Shown piece by piece: positions 5,431-11,291 of a stretch of DNA of 13,485 nucleotides (within the stretch, counting starts at the first letter, position 1; each line of letters starts with the position of its first letter). The notes beneath the pieces were generated by a model that saw nothing but the letters and a program-made list of their open reading frames with translations, made no database searches and was not told the DNA's origin. A program made the position numbers and the translations under genes. This DNA comes from a bacterium. Lineage in GTDB: Bacteria; CG03. The stretch covers positions 1-13,485 of the forward strand of contig VMTI01000276.1 in assembly GCA_013791675.1 (NCBI GenBank). Direction: 5' to 3'.

Positions 5431-6502
5431 GATATCCCATTAAATTGTCATTGCTCCTTAAAATTTAACAACTCCTGAACTAAATTCTGAGCAATATCTT
5501 GATTATCTGCATTTAGCATTTCTGAATAATATTTTTCTATTGTTTCTTCTGGATTGCCGAATACAGTTTCATAATGTTCAGCGCCTTCACAACCGCACAT
5601 TAGTTTGATTTTCATTGCTTTCGTAAAGGGTCGCTTTAATAATATATTTAGATTTACAGGTTGGGCCCAATTCTTTGGAGGCAATCTAAAACTCTCTTTG
5701 CATATTAAACCCAATTTATATCCAAGTGTCATATTCCCAATCCAATTTATTGTGTCATAAGCTTCAAATTTTGCAGCACAATTACTTCCAGGTAAACTTA
5801 TTATTTCAGCATTCATAAAAACATCACGAGCAATACCTAATCCTTCATTTCTTATCAAAAAACCAGTTTTTATTAATATTTGTTCTTCAGGTGTTTTGGT
5901 AATTTTTGGAGGTTTGGTTATGAAGTTGAAATATATCAATGGTTGAGGCCTTTTGCCGAACATTCCTTCTAAAATCCCATGTGGTACTGGAACAAAAGCT
6001 GAACCAGCTCTCATATAATAGTTGGAACCGAATATGCATTGATGCGGAGCATGATTGCTTTTCGGGATATGTGTTATTACATAGCCAGAACTGTCTTTTT
6101 CTTTTATCCCATAACATTCCACATTAGAATGTGGAGGAAGAGTAGACCTTGATATGGAACTTTGAATAAACGAAATAAATTTATCGACATTTTCAATTGG
6201 GAATTTCGCTTTTGCAACATCTGCATTATCTATATCTTTTGAGCAATCAATTCCCCAAACAATCACACCTCCCTCAGAATTCCCAAATCCCGAAATTGCT
6301 TTTGCTAAATTGTTTCTATCATTATCATGCAACTTGTTACCTTTGCCACTATCTGCTGATCTTTTAAAATCTAAAAATAGTTCTTCGCTTTTCCGATCAA
6401 TGATAAACTTATTAATAGCATCCAATCCTACTTTTTTTATTTCTTCGAATATTTCTTTCGAACGTTCTGGTTTCGTATAATACCTCCCTTGGAGACACAT
6501 AA
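5355..6502 (-). mobile_element. Integron-type gene cassette 3 (Schlafen/AlbA_2 protein); outer edge uncertain
   Basis: The left limit is the crossover point of the attC-like site at 5349-5430. The right limit is ambiguous. A core-like GTTATGT ends at 6497 (crossover at 6503/6502), but it matches the far end over only ATAAC. A better complement to the cassette's terminal TCGTATAA is TTATACGA at 6480-6473, which would put the edge at about 6480, inside the annotated reading frame. No clear attC is visible beyond this edge, so this cassette may be the first of the array. Confidence 0.55.
5448..6500 (-). CDS. Schlafen/AlbA_2 domain protein
   Basis: This 350-residue soluble protein has an N-terminal Schlafen/AlbA_2-type domain (about residues 35-178). 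Signature pieces are SEELFLDFKRS with the acidic and Lys positions, NNLAKAISGFGNSEGGVIVWGID with its Gly-Gly turn, VITHIPKSNHAPHQ, and YYMRAGSAFVPVPHG. The domain occurs in predicted nucleic-acid-binding regulators and in proteins linked to defence and mobile elements. Residues about 185-350 match nothing I know. The start is uncertain. The ATG at 6500 overlaps a core-like GTTATG and has only GAGG nearby. Inside the frame, a much stronger GGGAGG is followed 6 bases later by an in-frame ACG at codon 9, with no ATG, GTG or TTG there. The gene is AT-rich compared with its chromosomal neighbours. Confidence 0.75.
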   Translation of the reverse strand: MCLQGRYYTKPERSKEIFEEIKKVGLDAINKFIIDRKSEELFLDFKRSADSGKGNKLHDNDRNNLAKAISGFGNSEGGVIVWGIDCSKDIDNADVAKAKFPIENVDKFISFIQSSISRSTLPPHSNVECYGIKEKDSSGYVITHIPKSNHAPHQCIFGSNYYMRAGSAFVPVPHGILEGMFGKRPQPLIYFNFITKPPKITKTPEEQILIKTGFLIRNEGLGIARDVFMNAEIISLPGSNCAAKFEAYDTINWIGNMTLGYKLGLICKESFRLPPKNWAQPVNLNILLKRPFTKAMKIKLMCGCEGAEHYETVFGNPEETIEKYYSEMLNADNQDIAQNLVQELLNFKEQ

Positions 6503-6615
6503 CGCCTCAACTGATGATAATTTATTGCGGTAAAATCCACAAGTAGCTGAAGGAACTTACATAAGTCGCACCATTTTGGATATGTTGACGCAAGAAAGCG
6601 CACATCGTTTCGCAT
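6412..6615 (-). CDS. Possible short leader ORF with a strong ribosome binding site
   Basis: On the - strand AAGGAG lies 6 bases before the ATG at 6615, an excellent initiation signal. The reading frame gives 67 residues starting MRNDVRFLAS and including YPKWCDLCKFLQLL. The first 38 or so codons precede the cassette edge; the rest overlaps the Schlafen/AlbA_2 gene in another frame and looks meaningless. It may be a leader peptide, the 5' stub of a gene cut by cassette insertion, or chance. I recognise no family. Confidence 0.28.
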   Translation of the reverse strand: MRNDVRFLASTYPKWCDLCKFLQLLVDFTAINYHQLRRYVSPREVLYETRTFERNIRRNKKSRIGCY

Positions 6616-6644
6616 TATATCTCCTTTTGGCCATGTTCACGCAA
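6574..6644. repeat. Pair of 20-base direct repeats beside the cassette array
   Basis: The 20 bases at 6574-6593 and 6625-6644 match at 17 of 20 positions, in the same orientation, 51 bases apart. The common pattern is TTTTGG, two variable bases, ATGTT, one variable base, ACGCAA. They flank the start of the short leader ORF. A second short repeat, TTCAAATAAC, occurs at 6659-6668 and 6697-6706. Their role is unknown. They could be recombinase- or regulator-binding repeats at the array's leading edge, or traces of a local duplication. Confidence 0.5.
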
Positions 6645-6716
6645 CCTATGTAGGAGAATTCAAATAACCGCGAAGCAGAAAGCCTTTAGACAAAACTTCA
6701 AATAACTAATGTAACT

Positions 6717-6902
6717 TTATGAAATTTTGCGCACATTTATAAAACAGGATGTGCACACGTAACCCGACTGGATTTTCTTTTTGTATTCAAACCGTATTTT
6801 TTGGAGATTCACTCCCCATTTCCGTCTTGTGGCGCGGTTGGACTTACTGCGGTTATTGCCCGACATGGGTTTTTTCCCGCATACGCTGCATACTCTTGAC
6901 AT
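6717..6902 (-). CDS. rpmB: 50S ribosomal protein L28 (zinc-ribbon form)
   Basis: This 61-residue basic protein matches bacterial L28: SRVCSVCGKKPMSGNN, the SNRATRRKW stretch, NLQKIR, and a C-terminal YVCTSC. The paired Cys5/Cys8 and Cys50/Cys53 make it the zinc-binding (C+) form. It is part of the large ribosomal subunit. GGAGGA lies 8 bases before the ATG. It is divergent from recG, which starts 110 bases away. Its 3' end faces the accessory island, so the island's right limit is at or just left of this gene. Confidence 0.95.
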   Translation of the reverse strand: MSRVCSVCGKKPMSGNNRSKSNRATRRKWGVNLQKIRFEYKKKIQSGYVCTSCFINVRKIS

Positions 6903-6950
6903 AATTTCTATCCTCCGCTCTAGCCAGGCATTTAATATTACCCGGACGTT

Positions 6951-6978
6951 TTGAGAATGCTATAAAATTTTCTAAAAT
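6951..6978 (+). promoter_or_regulatory. Possible recG promoter
   Basis: TTGAGA (6951-6956) and TAAAAT (6973-6978) are separated by 16 bases in the gap between divergent rpmB and recG. This would give a leader of about 28 bases that includes the AAGGA site before recG. A TAATAT-like -10 for rpmB on the other strand is present near 6935-6940, but without a convincing -35. Confidence 0.4.
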
Positions 6979-7012
6979 TACGCAAGCAGAAGTCCAACAA
7001 GGAAAACCGTTT

Positions 7013-9115
7013 ATGAATAAAACCGATGTGAGATATATAAAGGGAGTGGGCCCCGGAAACGCCGCTCTCCTGGAGAAAATAGGCATCCGCACAGTTGAAG
7101 AGATGTTTGCTTATTTGCCTTTCAGGACGGAAGACAGGAGGAATTACGTTTCCGCGCGCGAACTGACGGCTCTTCTGCCGTCGGATGACAGTTTCTTTGT
7201 CGCGGGCACGGTAAAAAAAATAACGGGCGGAAAATCGCCGTATAAGCGCGCGCAGGTTATTGAAATCATAATAGAAGACAAAGCTAAAACAGGAAATATA
7301 AGGCTGCTCGCTTTTAAAAACAGAGTAAAATATATTCTGGCTGTCCTTGAAACCGGACAGGAAGTCGCCGTTTACGGAAAAGTGGAACTCCTTGCCGAGG
7401 GTTTGACGCTCAACAATTTTGATTTTGAGATAATTAAACCCGGAGATAACAGCCTTTCTTTTTTTCGCATGACGCCTGTTTACCGCCTGACAAAAGGCAT
7501 AAGCAGCAAGCGCTTCAGGCGCTGGATGTGGAACGCTTTGGAAAAATACGCCGAAGCGGCGGAAGAATTTATTCCCGAGGCCGTGCGGAAACGGCTTGCG
7601 CTTCCGCCGCGCGCGGAGATTTTCAGAAACGCCCATTTTCCTGATTCGCTTGAGGCGCAGGCGGCATCCTACCGGAGAATTAAATTTGAGGAATTTTTTG
7701 TTTTTGAATGCGCCATCGCCTATAACCGCGCGCGAATAAAAAAAACAAAAAAACCTCTGACATACAAGCTGAAAAAAAATCTGCTCACGCCCTGGAAAGA
7801 ATCTCTTCCATTTGTTTTTACTTCCGGCCAGAAAAAAGCGATCAATGATATTTTCAGGGACATGCTTTCACCCTATCCTATGAACAGGCTTCTTCAGGGC
7901 GATGTCGGATGCGGCAAGACGGTGGTGGCGGCATCGGCGGCCGTTCTGGCAAAAGAAAATCTCTACCAGACGGCGATTCTCGCTCCTACCCAGACGCTGG
8001 CGGAGCAGCACTTCAAAACTTTTTCAGCGCTTTTGAAGGAAAGCCGTGTAAGGACGGTTCTTTTGACGGGCGGCATGAAAAAAGAAGACAGAAAAAAAAC
8101 GCTTGAGGAAATAAGCGCGGGGAAAGCTGATATCGTGATAGGAACGCACGCGCTATTGCAGGAAAATGTTAAGTTCAAAAATCTGTCTCTGATTATAATA
8201 GACGAACAGCAGCGTTTCGGCGTTCACCAGAAAGCGGCTCTTTCCGCCAAGGGGCGGGCTCCCGATATTCTTGTTCTCACAGCAACGCCCATTCCGAGGG
8301 CGCTGTCTCTCGCGTTATTCGGAGATTTGGACAGAAGCGAGATACGCTCTCTTCCGCCGGGAAGAAAAAAAGTGGAGACCATTCACGGAAATTCTCAGGA
8401 AGCTTATGAACTGATAAGGCGTCAGATTGAAGCGGGTTTTCAGGCTTTTGTGGTTTATCCCTGTATAGAGGAAAACGAAACACAGGAAGATTATTCAGCT
8501 AAGGCCGCGCACAAATATCTTTCAGAAGAAGTTTTTCCGGATTACAAAGTGACGCTGCTTCACGGACGCATGAGCCCGGCCGCGAAAAACGCGGCAATGG
8601 AAAAATTTTCCTCCGGAAAAACAGATATTCTTGTGTCCACAACGGTTATTGAAGTGGGAGTGGATATCCCGCGCGCGACCGTTATGTTAATTGAAAACGC
8701 TCAGATGTACGGCCTGGGCACTTTGCACCAGCTTCGCGGCAGGATTGGCCGTGGCGGCGAAAAATCCTATTGCATAGTGACATCCCCGGGCGCGGATGCT
8801 CTCGCCACCCAGCGCATATCTTATTTCCTGAAAAGTTCGGACGGATTTGAGCTGGCGGAAAAAGATTTGGAACTGCGCGGCGCGGGGCAGTATTTCGGCA
8901 CGGCTCAGCACGGCCTTATGGACATCAGTTTTAATTATAATAAAACGCTTGAAGAAAAATTCCCGCATCTGTCGGATATCGCGATACTGAACGAAGCGCG
9001 CCAAGAGGCCTTTCCCCTGATCAAAAACGACCCCGGTTTGCTAAAAAACAAGACGCTGAAAACAAGAATAATGGAGCGTTTCTCTGAAGGGTTTAATCTT
9101 GCAAAGGTGTCGTAA
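7013..9115 (+). CDS. recG: ATP-dependent DNA helicase RecG
   Basis: RecG regresses stalled replication forks and processes branched recombination intermediates. The 700-residue protein has the usual length. An N-terminal HhH-like and wedge/OB region (about 1-150) precedes a SF2 motor. Motor motifs are Walker A GDVGCGKT (296-303), motif Ia APTQTLAEQH (325-334), motif II DEQQ (397-400), motif III TATPIPR (423-429), LLHGRM (515-520), STTVIEVGVDIP (542-553) and LHQLRGRIGRG (571-581), followed by the family's C-terminal region. Motif II normally reads DEQH in RecG; here Gln replaces His, as in some Mfd proteins. Start: ATG with AAGGA about 10 bases upstream. Two HEAT-repeat genes follow, the first only 18 bases away, so they may share its transcript. 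Confidence 0.97.
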   Translation: MNKTDVRYIKGVGPGNAALLEKIGIRTVEEMFAYLPFRTEDRRNYVSARELTALLPSDDSFFVAGTVKKITGGKSPYKRAQVIEIIIEDKAKTGNIRLLAFKNRVKYILAVLETGQEVAVYGKVELLAEGLTLNNFDFEIIKPGDNSLSFFRMTPVYRLTKGISSKRFRRWMWNALEKYAEAAEEFIPEAVRKRLALPPRAEIFRNAHFPDSLEAQAASYRRIKFEEFFVFECAIAYNRARIKKTKKPLTYKLKKNLLTPWKESLPFVFTSGQKKAINDIFRDMLSPYPMNRLLQGDVGCGKTVVAASAAVLAKENLYQTAILAPTQTLAEQHFKTFSALLKESRVRTVLLTGGMKKEDRKKTLEEISAGKADIVIGTHALLQENVKFKNLSLIIIDEQQRFGVHQKAALSAKGRAPDILVLTATPIPRALSLALFGDLDRSEIRSLPPGRKKVETIHGNSQEAYELIRRQIEAGFQAFVVYPCIEENETQEDYSAKAAHKYLSEEVFPDYKVTLLHGRMSPAAKNAAMEKFSSGKTDILVSTTVIEVGVDIPRATVMLIENAQMYGLGTLHQLRGRIGRGGEKSYCIVTSPGADALATQRISYFLKSSDGFELAEKDLELRGAGQYFGTAQHGLMDISFNYNKTLEEKFPHLSDIAILNEARQEAFPLIKNDPGLLKNKTLKTRIMERFSEGFNLAKVS

Positions 9116-9133
9116 AAATAATATCATAAAGTT

Positions 9134-10177
9134 ATGGTAAAAATTCCCGGAATTGCACTTGCGCTTATGATGTTTACGGCGAGGGCGTTATACGCGTCTC
9201 TTGCCGATGACCTCAAAACAGATATTGCTTCAGATAAGCCGCTTGTCCGCAGGCGCGCGGTATATTCCATCATTCATTCTACGCTTCCTCCTGTGGCGGC
9301 TATAAATTTGCTCGGCCGCGCCGTGCTTGACGAAGATCTTCTTGTGAAAAGGCTCGCCGTGTCGGGAATCGGCAAATTCAGCCGTTTCTTTGACGATATC
9401 TATACGGATTCCGCAACGACAACAGCTGTTTCAACATCCGCGGCTTCCGGCGATTTACATCCGCGTCTGCAAGGCGAGCTTACAGAAAACACTACGGCTC
9501 TGAAAAAAATCAATCCGGCCGCAACTATAGCGCTGGATATATTGAGAGCTGCGGCAAGCGACAGCGCGTCTGTTGTAAGAGCGGATGCCGTAAGAGTGCT
9601 CGGTACTTTCCCCGTGAGAATCGTAAGAGAGGATATTCTGGCCATGCTGAATGATTCCAGTTTTATTGTCATAAAAGAAGCGCTTCAGGCTGCCGCGAAC
9701 CTTAAAATGATTGAGGCTTCGGATAGAATAGATAAATTATTGAAACACAAAAGCGAGATTGTCAGATTTTCCGCGGTGGAGTTCGCCGGGAACATGAAAC
9801 TGGAAGAATTCTTTAAGCAAATAAAAAAAATTGCCGAAAAAGACAAATCTCCGGAGGTGCGAAAAAAGTCCCTTGCCGCCATGATTAAAATACGCCCGGA
9901 TGACAAGGCCGACATACTAAAGGATTTTTTAAATGAAAAAGATATTTTTACCGCGCTTGATGCCGCTTTTCTGCTGGCAAAAGATTCTGATTATTCCGGA
10001 AAAGGAGTCGTGTTTTCGGCGTTTGAAAGCGAAGACCCCGCGATTCGTCTGGCTGCGGCGAAAATACTGCTTTATTATGACGATGAAGAAAGCCGTGGGC
10101 TTTTCAAAAAACTTTTAAACGACAGCGATTCCGATGTGAGAAGTTTCGCGGAGAAAAATAAGAGGAGGACGGAATGA
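9134..10177 (+). CDS. Exported HEAT-repeat protein
   Basis: This 347-residue protein starts with a signal peptide (about 1-22: a basic start, the hydrophobic stretch IPGIALALMMF, and a likely cut after ALYA), so it should act outside the cytoplasm. The mature part is made of alpha-helical HEAT-type repeats with recurrent VRRRAVYSI, VVRADAVRVLG, IVRFSAVEFAG and IRLAAAKILL patterns. The array is broken at about 85-125 by a Thr/Ser/Ala-rich insert (ATTTAVSTSAASG). HEAT solenoids are protein-binding scaffolds; no partner can be named. Ribosome-site quality is poor. It sits 18 bases after recG and its stop overlaps the next HEAT gene by ATGA. Confidence 0.82.
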   Translation: MVKIPGIALALMMFTARALYASLADDLKTDIASDKPLVRRRAVYSIIHSTLPPVAAINLLGRAVLDEDLLVKRLAVSGIGKFSRFFDDIYTDSATTTAVSTSAASGDLHPRLQGELTENTTALKKINPAATIALDILRAAASDSASVVRADAVRVLGTFPVRIVREDILAMLNDSSFIVIKEALQAAANLKMIEASDRIDKLLKHKSEIVRFSAVEFAGNMKLEEFFKQIKKIAEKDKSPEVRKKSLAAMIKIRPDDKADILKDFLNEKDIFTALDAAFLLAKDSDYSGKGVVFSAFESEDPAIRLAAAKILLYYDDEESRGLFKKLLNDSDSDVRSFAEKNKRRTE

Positions 10178-11139
10178 AAAAAATTATTGCGGTTATTATG
10201 TTTTGCGGTTTGGCATCTGCGCAGAACGGCGGGCCTGAAAGCCAATTTAAGCTTATGAAAAGCACATCCGCCGCGGTGCGGCGCGCAGCGGTGAGTGATA
10301 TAGGAAGAATGAGGCAGCCCTCTTCTGTGACTATCCTATGCGAAGCGCTTGAAAAAGACACTGACTTCGGCGTCCGAGCGCAGGCCGCTGAAGCTCTCGG
10401 AAATATGCGCAGCAGGGAAGCCATTCCCTCTCTGGTGAAAGCGCTGGGGGATACAAACAGAAATGTACGGTCGGCCGTCATTGTGGCATTTGGATACATA
10501 AGAGACAGTAAATCCGTTAAGCCGCTTACCGAATATTTAAAAGAGGAAAAAGATCTTGGACTGCAGATTTCGGCGCTCAATGTTCTCGGAGTGATTGGTT
10601 CCGAAGAAGCGGCGCCCGCATTGATAGAAATGCTGGAGAGCAAAAATCCCCGCTTAAGCGCAATCGCCTCCCAGTCTCTGGGCAGAATGCGTTATTCAAA
10701 AGCGGCCCAACCGCTACTTAAGGCCGCCAAAAACGATAACGAGTCTTTGCGAATGGCCGCCATAAAAGCTCTGGGGGAAATCAGAAATCCTGATGCCGTT
10801 AAACCTCTGGAGGGCATGCTGGAAAAAGAAAAATCATCTGAAATAAAAGACGCTATTGTATATTCTCTCGCGCAGCTTGGAAGCGATAAGGGTTTTGATA
10901 TAGCCCTTGCCGCGGCGAAATCAGAAGATATAAACACAAAAAGAAAAGGGCTCAGGGCGCTCGGGCTGATGAAGAAAACAACAAAAGAGATAGAAAAAAT
11001 AGTGCTTGAGGCGTTTCAAAGTCCGGACAGGGCCCTCAAAAGGGATGCCGAATCCACCGCGTCTTATCTCGGTATAAAACTGCCGGCTCCGGAAGAAGAG
11101 AAAAAAGAAATACCGCAAAAGCCAAAGAGTAAAAAATAA
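10174..11139 (+). CDS. Exported HEAT-repeat protein
   Basis: This 321-residue protein has a short signal peptide (MKKIIAVIMFCGLASA, likely cut before Gln17) and then about nine consecutive HEAT/PBS-lyase-type repeats of roughly 31 residues. Typical repeat cores are VRAQAAEALGNM, VRSAVIVAFGYI, LRMAAIKALGEI and IKDAIVYSLAQL. It ends in a lysine- and glutamate-rich tail. The role is probably protein-protein scaffolding in the envelope or periplasm; none of the catalytic motifs of true phycobilin lyases can be identified, so I would not name it as a lyase. GAGGAGG lies just before the ATG, and the start overlaps the previous gene's stop (ATGA). The two HEAT proteins are probably translationally coupled and may work together. 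Confidence 0.85.
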   Translation: MKKIIAVIMFCGLASAQNGGPESQFKLMKSTSAAVRRAAVSDIGRMRQPSSVTILCEALEKDTDFGVRAQAAEALGNMRSREAIPSLVKALGDTNRNVRSAVIVAFGYIRDSKSVKPLTEYLKEEKDLGLQISALNVLGVIGSEEAAPALIEMLESKNPRLSAIASQSLGRMRYSKAAQPLLKAAKNDNESLRMAAIKALGEIRNPDAVKPLEGMLEKEKSSEIKDAIVYSLAQLGSDKGFDIALAAAKSEDINTKRKGLRALGLMKKTTKEIEKIVLEAFQSPDRALKRDAESTASYLGIKLPAPEEEKKEIPQKPKSKK

Positions 11140-11163
11140 TTCAGACAAACGCTCTGCGAATAC

Positions 11164-11179
11164 ACAAAACAGGTTTTGT
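11164..11179 (+). terminator. Weak palindrome after the HEAT genes
   Basis: ACAAAAC (11164-11170), a 2-base loop, then GTTTTGT (11173-11179) is a perfect 7-pair palindrome starting 24 bases after the HEAT gene stop. It is AT-rich and is followed by TTGTTA rather than a clean T run. It could be a weak terminator or a regulator-binding palindrome. Confidence 0.3.
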
Positions 11180-11206
11180 TTGTTATCTGTCGCGGCGCCA
11201 TTAATT

Positions 11207-11245
11207 CCCCTTTTTTGTAAAAGGGGTGGCTCGCCTTTGGGCGAG
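11207..11245. repeat. Double-hairpin intergenic element
   Basis: Two compact perfect stem-loops stand side by side. CCCCTTTT and AAAAGGGG (11207-11214 / 11219-11226) enclose TTGT, and CTCGCC and GGCGAG (11230-11235 / 11240-11245) enclose TTTG. They are joined by TGG and followed by ACGGGG. The form resembles palindromic dispersed elements (REP-like) found between genes in many genomes. It may also act as a bidirectional terminator or mRNA stabiliser between the HEAT genes and the flavoenzyme gene. Confidence 0.55.
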
Positions 11246-11291
11246 ACGGGGTATTATCAGATTTATTTTGGAAATATTTTAGGAGGAAGCA

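Noticed and set aside
6938..7636. Long - strand reading frame (232 codons) opposite the start of recG
   Set aside because: It is antisense to a well-supported helicase domain and overlaps the rpmB/recG intergenic region. Its composition is low-complexity, aromatic and arginine-rich, as expected of a shadow frame.
10174..11139. Phycobilin-lyase function for the second HEAT protein
   Set aside because: PBS-lyase HEAT repeats are a structural repeat type shared with many scaffolds; a signal peptide and the absence of any phycobiliprotein context argue against it.
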